Notes: a model not told the origin generated them from the sequence alone. DNA of 64,000 nucleotides from Halomarina rubra (GCF_023699475.1 NZ_JALXFV010000003.1:612878-676877); one strand, 5' to 3'. Positions 33,509-44,099 are shown, counted from the stretch's first letter. Numbers and translations are program-made.

Positions 33509-33958
33509 ATGGCTCTCGAAACCGTACTCGTCGCGGTCGGAAAGAGCGACGAAGACCGCATCGAGTCGCTCGCGGCGACCGCCATCGACATCGCTGGGCC
33601 GGCGGGGGCGACGGTGAAACTCGCCCACGTGTTCTCGAAGGAGTCGTACCGGGAGACTCGAGACACGCTCGACTTCACGCGCGACGCGGAGGTGACGCCG
33701 GACGTCGTCGCGAAACGCTACGTCACCATCCGGGAACTCGGCGACGCGATGGACGCCGCCGACGTCGCGTTCACCAGCCACGGCGCGGTCGGCGAGGAGG
33801 GCGAGACCATCGTCGAGTTGGCCGAGCGTTTGGACGCGGACCTCGTCATCGTCGGCGGGCGCAAACGCTCGCCGACCGGGAAGGCGGTGTTCGGTTCGAC
33901 CGCTCAGGAGGTCATCCTGAACGCCCCGTGTCCGGTGACGTTCGTCCGCGGAGACTGA
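33509..33958 (+). CDS. Universal stress protein (UspA family)
   Basis: The 149-residue protein starts MALETVLVAVGKSDEDRIES. The C-terminal ATP-binding signature of the UspA family is present: DLVIVGGRKRSPTGKAVFGSTAQEV, with the G-x2-G-x9-G-S/T spacing, and PCPVTFVRG at the end. Haloarchaea encode dozens of these, with roles mostly unknown. A TATA-like TTTAA at 33480-33484 lies about 27 nt before the ATG, so the transcript is probably leaderless. It is divergent from the 32943-33395 gene. Confidence 0.92.
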   Translation: MALETVLVAVGKSDEDRIESLAATAIDIAGPAGATVKLAHVFSKESYRETRDTLDFTRDAEVTPDVVAKRYVTIRELGDAMDAADVAFTSHGAVGEEGETIVELAERLDADLVIVGGRKRSPTGKAVFGSTAQEVILNAPCPVTFVRGD

Positions 33959-34010
33959 CGCAGGGCCTGGCCCACGCTCGCCGTGACCGGGGAGCGGAGG
34001 TGACGCCGAC

Positions 34011-35378
34011 TCACTCGACCAGCGCCGCCTCCAGCAGTTCGAGCGGGTGGCGAATCTCGTAGCCGGTGCCGTGTTCCATCTGCATCGCACAGGTCGGACA
34101 CTCGGTCATCCCCGTCTCGCCCTCGACGCCCTCCATGTGCTCGAACATCTCCTCGCCGATGGCCATCGACACGTCGTAGTGTTCGGTCTTCCAGCCGTAG
34201 GTGCCCGAGATGCCCGAACAGGAGTCGCCGACGTCGTCGACGGCGACGCCGTCGAGGTCGCCGAACAACTCGACGGCCTGCCGGTCGAGCCCCTGATTGC
34301 GGGCGTGACACGGCGCGTGGTACGCCAAATCGGGGAAATCGGCGTCGGCGGCCGCCACGTCCTCGCGGACGGACTCGTGGACGCGGAGGTACTCCAGGGC
34401 CTCGTAGGTGTGGGCGGCGACGGTGTCGGTCCCCTCGAAGTCGAACAGTTCGGGGTACTCCTGGCGGAGCGCCATCGAACACGACGTACACGAACAGACC
34501 ACGTCGTAGCCGTCCTCGACGAGCGCGTGGAACGTCTCGACGTTGAACTTCGCGGCCCGGCGCGCGTCGTCGAGCATCCCGTTGGCGAACATCGGCGTGC
34601 CCGAACAGCGCTGGTCGGGCACCGCCACCTCGTAGCCGTAGGACTCGAACACCCGGACCATCGCCTTGGCCACCTCGGGCGTGTTGACGTTCGAGTAGTC
34701 GCCGTGGAAGTACGCGACCCGTTTCGGGTCGTTCGGGTCACTGTCCGCTCGGCGCTCGCGAACCTGCCGCGCCCGTCGTCGCGACTCCTCGTCGCCGCCA
34801 CGGTCGTCCCACCACGAACGGAACGTCTCGGTGGCGAACTCGGGGAACTCGCGTTCGCCCGTGATGCCGAACAGGCGGTCGTTGAGGAACCGGGTGAGCC
34901 GCGACCCCATCACGAAGTTCGTGAGGCGTGGCACCTTCGAGCCGATTCTGGCGAGCGTCCCGTAGTTCGCGAGCACGCGGTTGCGCCAGTACTCGACCGA
35001 GGTCTTGCTGAGGTGTTCGGCGACGTACTCCGCGCGGGCGGTGTTGTGCATCTGGCTCAGCGGCACGCCCGATGGACACGCCGAGTCACAGCGCATGCAG
35101 TTCGAACAGTCCATCACCGACGGATCGATGTCCGTGTCGTCCTGCCGTTTCAGCCGCCACTGCTCCGGTCCCTGGAACTTCGGGCCGGGGAAGTCGTCGT
35201 CGACTTCGGCGACGGGACACGACGTATCACACGACGAACATTTGTAACAGGAGTCGGCACCCGGTCTGAGGTCCGACTCACCGACGAGGTCGCCGTGCTC
35301 GCCGAAGACGTACGTCCAGTCGTCGTCCGATGCGCCCGCCGCGGTCGTGTCCTCCGGTGGTTCCGATGGTGTACTCAT
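34011..35378 (-). CDS. glpC: Anaerobic-type glycerol-3-phosphate dehydrogenase subunit C
   Basis: The 455-residue iron-sulfur subunit passes electrons from GlpAB towards the membrane. Two [4Fe-4S] ferredoxin motifs lie in CYKCSSCDTSCP and CSNCMRCDSACP in the first 110 residues. Two CCG domains follow, seen in CSCTSCSMAL, YHAPCHARNQG, CSGISGTYGWK and CPTCAMQM. The two N-terminal motifs are separated by an insert that includes the VTG-like linker FPGPKFQGPEQWRLKRQ. The gene overlaps glpB by four bases (ATGA). It is the third gene of the glpABC operon on the minus strand. Confidence 0.94.
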   Translation of the reverse strand: MSTPSEPPEDTTAAGASDDDWTYVFGEHGDLVGESDLRPGADSCYKCSSCDTSCPVAEVDDDFPGPKFQGPEQWRLKRQDDTDIDPSVMDCSNCMRCDSACPSGVPLSQMHNTARAEYVAEHLSKTSVEYWRNRVLANYGTLARIGSKVPRLTNFVMGSRLTRFLNDRLFGITGEREFPEFATETFRSWWDDRGGDEESRRRARQVRERRADSDPNDPKRVAYFHGDYSNVNTPEVAKAMVRVFESYGYEVAVPDQRCSGTPMFANGMLDDARRAAKFNVETFHALVEDGYDVVCSCTSCSMALRQEYPELFDFEGTDTVAAHTYEALEYLRVHESVREDVAAADADFPDLAYHAPCHARNQGLDRQAVELFGDLDGVAVDDVGDSCSGISGTYGWKTEHYDVSMAIGEEMFEHMEGVEGETGMTECPTCAMQMEHGTGYEIRHPLELLEAALVE

Positions 35379-36637
35379 GTGACTTCCTCGCCGGCCCGTC
35401 GGCCGGCAACGTATCCGGTCGCCAGCGAGACGCCGCTGGCGGACTTCTCGGCGGCCACGTCCGCGCCGCCGACCACACTCCCCGCCGCTCGCAGGTTCTC
35501 GTACTCGGGGTCGCCGTCCGCGTCCTGCGGTCGGCCCTCCGCGTCGATGCGGACGCCGAACCGGGCGAACGCGTGGTCGCCGTACGCACCCGCCGCCGAC
35601 CAGTCGTAGCGGTCGGCGGGGTGGGGGACGTGGCAGTCGAACACCCGCTCGCGGACCGCCTCGCGGTTCGAGACGATGCCCTTCCCGACGAGACCCCCCG
35701 TCGCCAGCACGTACTGCTCGGCAGCGTAGGGAACTCGCGTGTGAGTGCGCTCGACGGTCACCTCCCGAACCCGCTCGCCGTCGCTCGTCACGTCGACGAC
35801 CGGGTTACCCGTCTCGACGCCGACGCCCGCGTCGTCGAGCGCGGCGTACAGGCGTTCTGCGAGGCGCATCCCCAGCAACGAGGGCGGTCCCATCGGCACC
35901 TCGAAGACGTCGACGCCGAGACGGTCGCTCAGTTCCGCGCGGACCGCCTCGCGCTCTTCGAACCCCAGCAGTGCCGGGAACCCGACGCGTTCGGCCCCCG
36001 AGCAGTGGGGTTTGACACGCTCGACCAGCGCGGTACGGGCGTCGACGCGCCCGCCGTCGACGGTCGTCGCCTCGTCGAGCAGGTCGGCGTAGCGAGTGAT
36101 TGCCGCGTCGGCCCGCAGGTCGCCGGGGAACGGGAGGGTGACGCCCCGAACTTCGAACGGGACGCCGGCGCGGTCGAGGTGGGCGGCCGCCTGCGGCGCG
36201 TCGAAGTCCGGGAGCGTCTCGAAGCCGACGAGCAGCGTCGAGCGTGCGTCGCTCGCGAGTCCCGGCGCGACCGACACGGGGTAGCGCGCGGTCGGTTTCA
36301 CCGTCCCGCCGTGGGTCGGGACCAGCGCGTTGGCGTCGGTGTGGCTCCCCTCGTAGTCGGCCACCGAGTCGAACAGGTCGAGTCCCGCTCGGAGTGCGTC
36401 GGTGCCGACGGTTCGGTACGGGTGGCTCTCGGGCAGGCGCTCGACCGCTTCGAACGGGTTCGTGACGAGGTCGCCGTCGACGACGCCGAGCGCGTCGACC
36501 ACCCCCGACGCCTGTCGGAGCGTGCTCTCCTTGTGCGAGACAAGGCGGACCCGTGCCCCCTCGCGGGCGGCGGCGAGCGCGGCCGTGACGCCCGCGAGAC
36601 CGCCACCGACGACGAGGACGTCGTCCTCAATCGCCAC
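35375..36637 (-). CDS. glpB: Anaerobic-type glycerol-3-phosphate dehydrogenase subunit B
   Basis: The 420-residue flavoprotein-like subunit begins [20 protein letters not shown] from a GTG at 36635-36637. A GTG 15 codons upstream would also be open, but the fold starts at the chosen site. The start lies 11 bases inside the end of glpA. The Rossmann motif GGGLAG is at residues 10-15, and the C-terminal [13 protein letters not shown] is typical of FAD-type reductases. It bridges GlpA and GlpC in the membrane-associated complex. Confidence 0.9.
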   Translation of the reverse strand: MAIEDDVLVVGGGLAGVTAALAAAREGARVRLVSHKESTLRQASGVVDALGVVDGDLVTNPFEAVERLPESHPYRTVGTDALRAGLDLFDSVADYEGSHTDANALVPTHGGTVKPTARYPVSVAPGLASDARSTLLVGFETLPDFDAPQAAAHLDRAGVPFEVRGVTLPFPGDLRADAAITRYADLLDEATTVDGGRVDARTALVERVKPHCSGAERVGFPALLGFEEREAVRAELSDRLGVDVFEVPMGPPSLLGMRLAERLYAALDDAGVGVETGNPVVDVTSDGERVREVTVERTHTRVPYAAEQYVLATGGLVGKGIVSNREAVRERVFDCHVPHPADRYDWSAAGAYGDHAFARFGVRIDAEGRPQDADGDPEYENLRAAGSVVGGADVAAEKSASGVSLATGYVAGRRAGEEVT

Positions 36638-38366
36638 CGTTCCCTCCGTCGGTGTCGTCGCGGTGTACGCCGCCGCGTCCACCGTCCGCGACCGGTCGGT
36701 CCCCGGCGTCGAACGCGTCCCAGTCCACGTCGCCCTCGGCGGCCGCGGGGTCGGCGTCGCGGTTCATCGTCGTCGCCTGGAGCGTGTACTTCAGCGCGGC
36801 CTGCGAGAGCTGTTGGCCCCACAGCGCGTGGCGTTCGCCCTTCCAGCGCTCCTCGACCAACTCGGCGAGCGCGTCGTCGACCGTCGGTTCGTCGTACGTC
36901 GGGTGGAGTTCGCTCGCGATGCGGTGGGCACAGAAGCCGCCCTGGCAGTTGCCCATCGACGCCCGTGTCCGCAGGCGGACCGCGTTGAGGTCCGTCCCGG
37001 CTTGGTCGACGGCGTCGCGGACCTCGGCGCGGGAGACGGCCTCGCAGGGACAGAGCACGGGGTTCGGGTCACACCGCGAGAGCACCGATTCGGTGCGCGA
37101 ACCGAGCCGTTGTGAGGAGCGTCGAGCGACCGGCGAGCGGAGACCGAACCGCTGCATGGCGTCGTCGAGGACAGCGTGGTCCTCGCTGCCCGGGAGCGGT
37201 TCGTCGGCCGTCCGGCACGTCGCGGCGACGCCGAAGCGGTCACAGACGTGGTCGGCGATGGACTCGGCCATCATCCGGTAGGTGGTGAGCTTCCCGCCGA
37301 CGATGCTCGTCATCCCCGGCAGGTCGTCGCGCTCGTCGTGGTCGAGCAGGAAGAAGTCGCGCGTGATGTCGGTCGGGTCGGTGCTGCCGACCTCCGGCGG
37401 TTCGTACAGCGGGCGGACGCCCCAGAACGAGCGGATCGTCCGAGCCTCCCCGAGCAACGGGACGAGCTTCGACAGTTCGTCGATGAGCAGGTCGACCTCC
37501 CACTGCTCCTCGGGGTACTCCTCGGGGTCACGGACCTCCTCGTCGGTCGTCCCGAGGATGCAGGCGGTCTCGTGGGGGACGATGATGTCGGCGTCGCCCT
37601 TCGGCCGACAGCGGTTGACGACGGTGTCGACCTGTCGCGTGTTCATCACCGTCATCACGCCCTTCGAGGGGCGGACCTCGACGTCGACGCCCGCCAGCGC
37701 GCCGATACGGCCCGCCCACGCGCCCGTCGCGTTGACGACGTGGTCGGTCTCGATGCGTTCGGTACTCCCCGGCGACCCGTGGACGCGCTTGCCCGGCCCG
37801 GAGTCGTGGCGAATCTCGACGCCGACGACCTCGCCCCCCTCGACGAGGACGTCCGTGACCTCGGCGTGGGTCTCGACGCGCGCGCCGTGGCGCTCGGCGT
37901 CGAGCGCGTTCGAGACGCAGAGTCGGAACGGGTCGATGGCGGCGTCGGGGACGCTGATGGCCTTGTCGACGTCGCTGGCGAGGTGTGGCTCCACCTCGCG
38001 GGCTTCCGCGCCGGTGAGCACCTCGACGGGGATGTCGCAGTCCCGACAGCCCTGCAGTTTCTCCTCGAAGTACGCCTCGGTGTCCTCGGGTCGTTTGACG
38101 AACAGCCCACCGGTCTCTTCGACGCAGTGGCTCGCGATATCCCGGAGGACGAAGTTCTCCTCGACACACTCGCGGGCGGACTTCTGGTCGGAGACGGCGT
38201 AGCGCCCGCCGGAGTGGAGCAGGCCGTGCATCCGCCCGGTCGTCCCGTGGGTGAGGTTGCCCTTCTCGACGAGCGTCACGTCGAGGCCCCGCATCGCGAG
38301 GTCCCGGGCGATACCCGTTCCGGTCGACCCACCCCCGACGACCGTGATGTGTGGTACCGATGCCAT
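36627..38366 (-). CDS. glpA: Anaerobic-type glycerol-3-phosphate dehydrogenase subunit A
   Basis: The 579-residue catalytic subunit oxidises sn-glycerol 3-phosphate to dihydroxyacetone phosphate. The FAD motif [19 protein letters not shown] is at residues 9-27, followed by [13 protein letters not shown]. The C-terminal BFD-like [2Fe-2S] region has [11 protein letters not shown] and [12 protein letters not shown] (around residues 455-515). The start is the ATG at 38364-38366 ([10 protein letters not shown]); upstream frame is shadow sequence. The last 60 residues are an acidic tail. It is divergent from glpK over 474 bp. Confidence 0.95.
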   Translation of the reverse strand: MASVPHITVVGGGSTGTGIARDLAMRGLDVTLVEKGNLTHGTTGRMHGLLHSGGRYAVSDQKSARECVEENFVLRDIASHCVEETGGLFVKRPEDTEAYFEEKLQGCRDCDIPVEVLTGAEAREVEPHLASDVDKAISVPDAAIDPFRLCVSNALDAERHGARVETHAEVTDVLVEGGEVVGVEIRHDSGPGKRVHGSPGSTERIETDHVVNATGAWAGRIGALAGVDVEVRPSKGVMTVMNTRQVDTVVNRCRPKGDADIIVPHETACILGTTDEEVRDPEEYPEEQWEVDLLIDELSKLVPLLGEARTIRSFWGVRPLYEPPEVGSTDPTDITRDFFLLDHDERDDLPGMTSIVGGKLTTYRMMAESIADHVCDRFGVAATCRTADEPLPGSEDHAVLDDAMQRFGLRSPVARRSSQRLGSRTESVLSRCDPNPVLCPCEAVSRAEVRDAVDQAGTDLNAVRLRTRASMGNCQGGFCAHRIASELHPTYDEPTVDDALAELVEERWKGERHALWGQQLSQAALKYTLQATTMNRDADPAAAEGDVDWDAFDAGDRPVADGGRGGVHRDDTDGGNGGD

Positions 38367-38840
38367 TCGTGGAAACCCTTCGAAGTGCAGCCTCTTTGTT
38401 TCACCGGTGGTGTGGGTGCGACAGTAACTTATCCCCGGACGGGGAGTCTCGGGTCCCCCGACGCCCGGCACCATCGGTGACGCCCCCGTCCGCCTGCCCC
38501 GACACCGACGTCCTCCAGACGGACACGTAGTGGTGAAATTCGGCAGTATAGGGCGGTTACGGACGGACATTCGTCGTCGTGGCTGCCCGCCGAAGGAACT
38601 CCCGTGACGAACGCCCGGCCGAGCAGCGGACGGGGGTTTACGACGTTCAGTTCGTCGCGGTGTGTCGAGCGAGCGCTCGAATCGGCAAAGTGCCTCTGAA
38701 TTCGGTCGCTGGCCCGTCTCGGAGGCGTCCTGTTTCTTTATTAGAGATAGCGAGACGTGGGTAAAATTTATTATTCTTCATTACAATGTTCACCAGAACG
38801 GCGGTACCGGTGACGACCGTACTGTCGACGGAGCAGATCC
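38367..38840. promoter_or_regulatory. glpA/glpK divergent regulatory region (474 bp, no gene)
   Basis: No credible gene lies here. Near glpA the minus strand has AAACAAAGAGG, 26-36 nt before the ATG, as a weak TATA. The glpK side is markedly AT-rich at 38728-38790, with TTTATTAGAG and AAAATTTATTATTC as TATA candidates (38763-38776), leaving a 5' leader of about 40 nt. A short dyad GTTC-ACCA-GAAC (38788-38799) follows. GGAG about 10 nt before the glpK ATG may act as a ribosome binding site. The regulator (GlpR in other haloarchaea) is not in this window. Confidence 0.6.
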
Positions 38841-40373
38841 ATGGAAGACACATACATCGGTGCGATCGACCAGGGAACGACCGGGACGCGGTTCATGGTG
38901 TTCGACCACGCTGGACAGGTCGTCACCAACGCGTACGAGAAACACGAACAGATCTATCCGGAGCCGGGGTGGGTCGAACACGACCCCATCGAAATCTGGG
39001 AGAACACACAGAGCGTCGTTCTGGCGGCGCTCGAACAGGGGGGCATCGACCCCACCCAGCTCGAAGCTATCGGCATCACCAACCAACGCGAGACGACGCT
39101 CGTCTGGGACGCCGACACCGGCAAGCCGGTCCACAACGCGCTGGTCTGGCAGGACCGCCGGACGACCGACCGCGTCGAGGACCTGGAAGCGGCAGGGAAA
39201 GTCGAGTGGATCCGCGAGAAGACCGGCCTGGAGGCCGACGCGTACTTCTCGGCGACGAAGACCGAGTGGATTCTCGACAACGCCGAACCGCTCAAACTCT
39301 CCACCAGTCGGACGCGTGACCTTCGCGAGCGCGCCCGCGACGGCGAACTGCTGATGGGCACCATCGACGCCTGGCTCATCTACAACCTGACGGGCAACCA
39401 CATCACCGACGTCACCAACGCTTCGCGGACGATGCTCTACGACATCCGGGAGCTCTCGTGGGACGCCGAGCTCCTCGAGGAGTTCGACGTCCCCGAGGCG
39501 ATGCTGCCGGAGGTCCGGCCCTCCTCGGACGCCGACTTCTACGGCCACACCGACCCCGACGGGTTCCTCGGGGCCGAGGTGCCCATCGCGGGCGCGCTCG
39601 GCGACCAGCAGGCGGCCCTGTTCGGTCAGACCTGTTTCGACACCGGCGACGCGAAGAACACCTACGGCACCGGCAGCTTCTACCTGATGAACACCGGCTC
39701 CGAGGCCGTCTCCAGCGACCACGGGCTGTTGACGACCATCGGCTTCCAGATGTCGGGCGAACCCGTCCAGTACGCCCTGGAGGGCTCAATCTTCGTCACC
39801 GGCGCGGCCATCGAGTGGCTGGAGGACGTCGACCTCATCAACAACGCCGCACAGACGGCCGAACTGGCCCGCTCGGTCGACTCGACCGACGGCGTCTACA
39901 TGGTGCCGGCGTTCACCGGCCTGGGTGCGCCCCACTGGGACGGGCGCGCACGCGGCACCATCGTCGGGATGACCCGCGGCACCCGGAAGGCCCACATCGT
40001 GCGGGCGACGTTGGAGGCAATCGCCTACCAGACCCGCGACATCGCCGAGGCGATGGAGGCCGACTCGGGGGTGACGACGACGTCGCTCCGCGTCGACGGC
40101 GGCGCGGTGAAGAACGACTTCCTCTGTCAGCTTCAGTCGGACATCATCCAGACCGACATCGTCCGGCCGGAGGTCGACGAGACGACGGCGCTGGGGTCGG
40201 CGTACGCCGCGGGCCTCGCCGTCGGCTACTGGGACACCATCGACGAACTCCGGGACAACTGGCAGATCGACCGCGAGTTCGAACCGGGGCTGTCGGCCGC
40301 CGACGCCGACCGGATGTACAGCCGGTGGGACGACGCCGTCGAGCGCTCGCTGAACTGGGCGACGGAGGAGTGA
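38841..40373 (+). CDS. glpK: Glycerol kinase
   Basis: The 510-residue FGGY-family kinase phosphorylates glycerol with ATP, the entry step for glycerol, a main carbon source in hypersaline water. The phosphate-binding loop GAIDQGTTGTRFMVFD is at residues 6-21. GITNQRETTLVWD, the SRTMLYDIRELSWD segment, GDQQAALFGQ, and FTGLGAPHWDGRARG with the second ATP site GGAVKNDFLCQ follow. Length and motifs are normal. It is divergent from glpABC and three bases from the membrane protein gene downstream. Confidence 0.97.
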   Translation: MEDTYIGAIDQGTTGTRFMVFDHAGQVVTNAYEKHEQIYPEPGWVEHDPIEIWENTQSVVLAALEQGGIDPTQLEAIGITNQRETTLVWDADTGKPVHNALVWQDRRTTDRVEDLEAAGKVEWIREKTGLEADAYFSATKTEWILDNAEPLKLSTSRTRDLRERARDGELLMGTIDAWLIYNLTGNHITDVTNASRTMLYDIRELSWDAELLEEFDVPEAMLPEVRPSSDADFYGHTDPDGFLGAEVPIAGALGDQQAALFGQTCFDTGDAKNTYGTGSFYLMNTGSEAVSSDHGLLTTIGFQMSGEPVQYALEGSIFVTGAAIEWLEDVDLINNAAQTAELARSVDSTDGVYMVPAFTGLGAPHWDGRARGTIVGMTRGTRKAHIVRATLEAIAYQTRDIAEAMEADSGVTTTSLRVDGGAVKNDFLCQLQSDIIQTDIVRPEVDETTALGSAYAAGLAVGYWDTIDELRDNWQIDREFEPGLSAADADRMYSRWDDAVERSLNWATEE

Positions 40374-40376
40374 TAC

Positions 40377-41456
40377 ATGCAGGACATCCTGCTCCAAATC
40401 CCCCTCCTCGACGTAAGCGTCGAGGAGTTCGCGCTCCTGTTCATCACGGCGCTCGCAGGCGGTGCCTTCGGTGCTGCGCTCGGAGCGCTCCCCGCGTTCG
40501 TCTTCACCGGCTTCGTCGTCTTCCTCGGTGAGGGTCTCGCCATCCTCGAAGGGAACCTCGGCGAGGCCGGTGTCGCCGCGTCGGGAGACATCGCGACCGG
40601 CGTGACCGGTGCCATCGGGTTCGGTGCCGTCACCGGCCCACACATCGCCTTCGCGGGTGGTGTCGCCGCGACGGCCTACGCCGGCAGGCGGTATCCCGAG
40701 ATGGGTGGCGACGGCGAGGGCTACCACTTCGGGAAGGAGATAACCTACGCGTTCGGGACGAAACCCGACATCCTCGCCGTCGGAGCGCTCTTCGGCGTGC
40801 TCGGCATGCTCATCACGGAGGTCGCGGGGGCAATCGGCGTCCCGACGGACAACATCGCGCTGTCGGTGTTCCTGACGGCGATGCTCGCACGCGTCGTCTT
40901 CGGCTACCCGCTCGTCGGCAAGGCCGCGGGTGGGAGCCTCTTCGACATGTCGCCGTTCGAACGCGGCGAGGAACGAGTGGCCGCCGACGGCGGCGCTGGG
41001 CGAGTCAGACCCGCGACCGAACCGTGGCTCCCCCACCAGTACAAGTGGTCGGGCGTGACCGTCATCGGTCTCGTCGGTGGGCTTCTCGGCGGCTACATCT
41101 GGATCCAGACGGGGAGCATCTTCATGGGCTACGCCATCTCGGCGATGAGTCTGCTGTTCCTCAACCTCGGCGTCGAGAAGATTCCCGTCACCCACCACAT
41201 CACGCTGATCGGGGCTGCGGGTGCCGTCGTCGTCTCCGCGATGTTCGGGAACCCGGTCGTCACGCTGCTGGCCGCCGGCGTCTTCGGGATTCTCAGCGGC
41301 ATCCTCGGCGAGGTGACCCAGCGCATCTTCTACTCGCACTCGGGGACCCACGTCGACCCCCCGGCGATGGCCATCGCGCTGGCGATGCTCGTCCTCGGGG
41401 TGCTCTTCCTCGTGGGCCTGATTCCCAACGCGGGCTACCTCGACCTCGCGGCCTGA
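40377..41456 (+). CDS. Polytopic membrane protein coupled to glycerol kinase
   Basis: The 359-residue protein has about eight to nine transmembrane segments, rich in Gly and Ala. It is not an aquaporin-type glycerol facilitator: no NPA motifs are present. A homologous gene follows glpK in Haloferax volcanii and, as I recall, has been proposed as a glycerol facilitator under the name glpX (not the bacterial fructose bisphosphatase of that name). The three-base gap from glpK supports a role in glycerol uptake, which remains inference. The loop EPWLPHQYKW and the STIFM-like segments carry few charges. Confidence 0.8.
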   Translation: MQDILLQIPLLDVSVEEFALLFITALAGGAFGAALGALPAFVFTGFVVFLGEGLAILEGNLGEAGVAASGDIATGVTGAIGFGAVTGPHIAFAGGVAATAYAGRRYPEMGGDGEGYHFGKEITYAFGTKPDILAVGALFGVLGMLITEVAGAIGVPTDNIALSVFLTAMLARVVFGYPLVGKAAGGSLFDMSPFERGEERVAADGGAGRVRPATEPWLPHQYKWSGVTVIGLVGGLLGGYIWIQTGSIFMGYAISAMSLLFLNLGVEKIPVTHHITLIGAAGAVVVSAMFGNPVVTLLAAGVFGILSGILGEVTQRIFYSHSGTHVDPPAMAIALAMLVLGVLFLVGLIPNAGYLDLAA

Positions 41457-41609
41457 GGTCCCCGCGATGGCAACGCTCTCGGTGGTCGACCGGCCTCGTC
41501 GTTTCGCACCGCTCTGCAGCGGTCGCTCCGCCTCGTCGGTCGCTCGGACAATCGTGGTTGTTTTGACGACCTGCGGAGAAGTTCCGGTGAACAGAGCCGT
41601 GGAACACCG

Positions 41610-42785
41610 ATGGACTTAGACGAGCGAATCCAGCGTCGACAGCGCCGTGGCGACGAGCCACGCCTGGTTCGTGAGTACGAGTCACTGTCGCCGGTCGCGC
41701 ACGTCGCCGAACCCTCCGACCGGGGACCCGTCTTCGAGCGGTTGCTCGACCACCTCGAGCCGGTGTTCGACGGGAACCTCCCACCGAACGCCTACCTCTA
41801 CGGCCCGTTCGGCTGTGGAAAGTCGGCCGTCGTCACGGCGCTGTTCGCGCGGTTGGCTCGCCTCCCGACGGAGACGCGTCCGGTCATCCACACGAGCACG
41901 CGGGCCGCCGAACCGACCTCGCCGGGGTTCGTCTACTTGGACATGCGCGCGACGACGAGCGAGTTCGCCTTCTACCGAAGCGTCCTCGACGCGCTCGTTG
42001 AGGAGTCGATTCCGAAAGACGGCATCAGCACCGAGGAGGTCCGGGCCCGACTCCACCGTCGCCTCGGCTCCTCGCGAACCGGCATCGTCGTCGCCGTCGA
42101 CCACGTCACCGACCCGGGGAGCATCGACACCGACGACCTGGTCGCCCTGTTCGCGGGCCTCCCGAGCAACGTGAGTTGGCTCGCCATCGGGCGGGCCGAC
42201 CCGTCGGCGACACGACTCGTCGAGTACACGGCGACGTCGATTCACGTCGAGCGCTACCGCCGCCAGCCGTTGGTCGACGTCCTGATGCAGCGGTCGTCGA
42301 TGGGGCTGGCTCCACAGGCTCTCGAACACACACTCGCCCGGCAGATAGCCGAGTGGGCCGCCGGCAACGCACACGACGCGCTGGCCGTCCTGTTCGTCGC
42401 CGCCGACCGGGCGAGCGACGAGGGTCGGACGCGACTGACCGAGGGCGACGTCGCCGCGGCCACCGCCGAGATGCCACGACCCGCCATCTCGCTGGGCCGC
42501 GTGCTGGCGCTGCCCGCGAACGAGCAGTTGGTCCTCCGGGCGCTGACGGAGCTTCGTCCCGAGGACCGCGTCTCGGTCGGCCGGACGACCGAGGCGGTCA
42601 GCGCCGCCCCAACGGTCGACCTCTCGCCGGGGACGGTCAGGCGGTTCCTCTACGAGATGGCCGAGGCGGGCATCGTCGAACGCGTCCAGACCGACGGCAA
42701 CGACGGCCGCGGCCGACCGCCGAGCCGAATCGAGTTCCCGTTCCCGCCGACCGTCTTCCGTCGACTGTACGACCTCGACCGGTGA
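41610..42785 (+). CDS. Divergent Cdc6/Orc1-family ATPase
   Basis: The 391-residue protein has the plan of archaeal Orc1/Cdc6: AAA+ core then winged-helix domain. The N-terminal segment [13 protein letters not shown] and Walker A GPFGCGKS (65-72) are intact. The Walker B position reads VVAVDHV, with His where the catalytic Glu should be (D164-H165), and sensor 1 reads AIGRAD, where ISND-type Asn is usual. [17 protein letters not shown] corresponds to the FPPY-type hinge. ATP hydrolysis is therefore doubtful. No origin repeats are seen beside it. A short inverted pair GTTCC/GGAAC (41581-41605) lies just before the start. Confidence 0.82.
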   Translation: MDLDERIQRRQRRGDEPRLVREYESLSPVAHVAEPSDRGPVFERLLDHLEPVFDGNLPPNAYLYGPFGCGKSAVVTALFARLARLPTETRPVIHTSTRAAEPTSPGFVYLDMRATTSEFAFYRSVLDALVEESIPKDGISTEEVRARLHRRLGSSRTGIVVAVDHVTDPGSIDTDDLVALFAGLPSNVSWLAIGRADPSATRLVEYTATSIHVERYRRQPLVDVLMQRSSMGLAPQALEHTLARQIAEWAAGNAHDALAVLFVAADRASDEGRTRLTEGDVAAATAEMPRPAISLGRVLALPANEQLVLRALTELRPEDRVSVGRTTEAVSAAPTVDLSPGTVRRFLYEMAEAGIVERVQTDGNDGRGRPPSRIEFPFPPTVFRRLYDLDR

Positions 42786-42882
42786 CCCGGGCGGGACCGA
42801 CGCGTCCACCGGGGCGCTCCCGTCGTCCGGGGTCGGTCGCCGCGCGCTGAAGCTTCATATCGACGCCACGCCGAGACGGTCC

Positions 42883-43248
42883 ATGCGAATCGCGCTCATC
42901 GCACACGACGAGGAGAAGCCGGCGCTCGTGGCGTTCGTCCGTGAACACCGCGAGACGCTCGCCGCCGCCGAACTGATCGCGACCGGGACGACCGGGAGAC
43001 GCATCGTCGAGGAGACCGGCCTGCCCGTCGAGCGGAAGCGCTCGGGACCACACGGCGGCGACCTTCAGATCGGTGCGGAGGTCGCAGACGAGACCTGCGA
43101 CGCGGTCGTCTTCCTGCGTGACCCGCTCACCGCACAACCCCACGAACCCGACATCTCCGCGCTGATGCGTATCTGTGACGTCCACGACGTCCCGTTGGCG
43201 ACCAACCACGCGAGCGCGGAGGCGCTGCTCGCGATGCTCGCCGACTGA
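42883..43248 (+). CDS. mgsA: Methylglyoxal synthase
   Basis: The 121-residue enzyme converts dihydroxyacetone phosphate to methylglyoxal and phosphate. The family is clear from [20 protein letters not shown] at the start, [20 protein letters not shown], the phosphate site [14 protein letters not shown], and [15 protein letters not shown]. The protein ends with [16 protein letters not shown] is the product of GlpABC in the same window, so this gene offers a phosphate-releasing bypass when glycerol phosphate accumulates. It is convergent with the zinc-ribbon membrane gene. Confidence 0.93.
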   Translation: MRIALIAHDEEKPALVAFVREHRETLAAAELIATGTTGRRIVEETGLPVERKRSGPHGGDLQIGAEVADETCDAVVFLRDPLTAQPHEPDISALMRICDVHDVPLATNHASAEALLAMLAD

Positions 43249-43250
43249 GG

Positions 43251-44099
43251 TCAGGACTCGTAGACGACGAGGCTGACCCGGCAGTTCGGGCACGCCAGCA
43301 CCGGGTCGGGCTTCGACAGCGGCGTCGTGTGCCCGCCACAGCACGAGGCGGTCGTCGACTCCCGCAGCGGCGTCCCGCAGTCCGGGCAGTCGGTGAGGAA
43401 CGTCCGCAGGGGACTCGCGGCCCGTCGCGCCACGGCGTCGGGCACCCGCCCGTCGAGCGCGCGCACGGCGGCCACCTCGGCGACCGCGACCGGCCGCGAC
43501 AGCCACACCTCGCCGTCGTCCGGTCCCGTCACGTCCTCCCCGGCAGAGACGACCACCCAGTCGCCGTCGAGTCCCTCGACGACCGTCGCCGTCAGGGCCG
43601 GGACCGTCTCGCCGACCGCCGCCGCGAGTGCCGCCGTGTCGCGACCGGCGAGCGGGGCCATCTCCGCGCGCCACGTCTCCGCGAACGCCGGGTCGAGGTC
43701 GACGCCGTCCTCCTCGACGCTCACGACGCCCGCCTCGACCAGCGCCCCGAGCACCGCCTCGCCGTCGAGCGCCGCTCCGTTCGAATCGGGCGTCCCCAGA
43801 CTCCCCGTCCGGTGACGGTCGGGGGCGTCCGCGTCGAAGCGGTCGCGGTGGAACCACGCGTCGGGCAGCGGCGAGGCGGCGACGAGGCGCGGGGCGAACG
43901 CCGGCGTGTAGGGGACGACGTACCCGCGGAGCCAGACGAGCGTCCCCCCGACGACGGCGAGGAGGGTGGCGAGTCGCCGGCGGCGGCGGGCGAGGACCAG
44001 CGAGACGGCGGCGACGACCAGCGCGTTGACGAGCGTGCAGGGCCAGCACCGCCGTTCGCCCGTGTGCTCGGGGCGACGGAGGCTGTCGAGGAGTGTCAT
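43251..44099 (-). CDS. Membrane-anchored protein with C-terminal zinc ribbon
   Basis: The 282-residue protein starts MTLLDSLRRPEHTGERRCWP. It has a short CPCT-like cysteine turn (CWPCT) and one or two membrane segments within residues 20-65 (LVNALVVAAVSLVLA, LATLLAVVGGTLVW). A soluble middle follows, and then a C-terminal four-cysteine group: FLTDCPDCGTPLRE and SCCGG with VLACPNCRVSLVV. The zinc-ribbon end resembles those of nucleic-acid- or protein-binding adaptors. No family is named with confidence. It is divergent from the aldo/keto reductase gene. Confidence 0.72.
   Translation of the reverse strand: MTLLDSLRRPEHTGERRCWPCTLVNALVVAAVSLVLARRRRRLATLLAVVGGTLVWLRGYVVPYTPAFAPRLVAASPLPDAWFHRDRFDADAPDRHRTGSLGTPDSNGAALDGEAVLGALVEAGVVSVEEDGVDLDPAFAETWRAEMAPLAGRDTAALAAAVGETVPALTATVVEGLDGDWVVVSAGEDVTGPDDGEVWLSRPVAVAEVAAVRALDGRVPDAVARRAASPLRTFLTDCPDCGTPLRESTTASCCGGHTTPLSKPDPVLACPNCRVSLVVYES

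Noticed and set aside
41457-41609. A replication origin beside the Cdc6/Orc1-like gene
   Set aside because: I see only one short inverted pair (GTTCC/GGAAC) and no repeated ORB-like elements or strongly AT-rich unwinding region.
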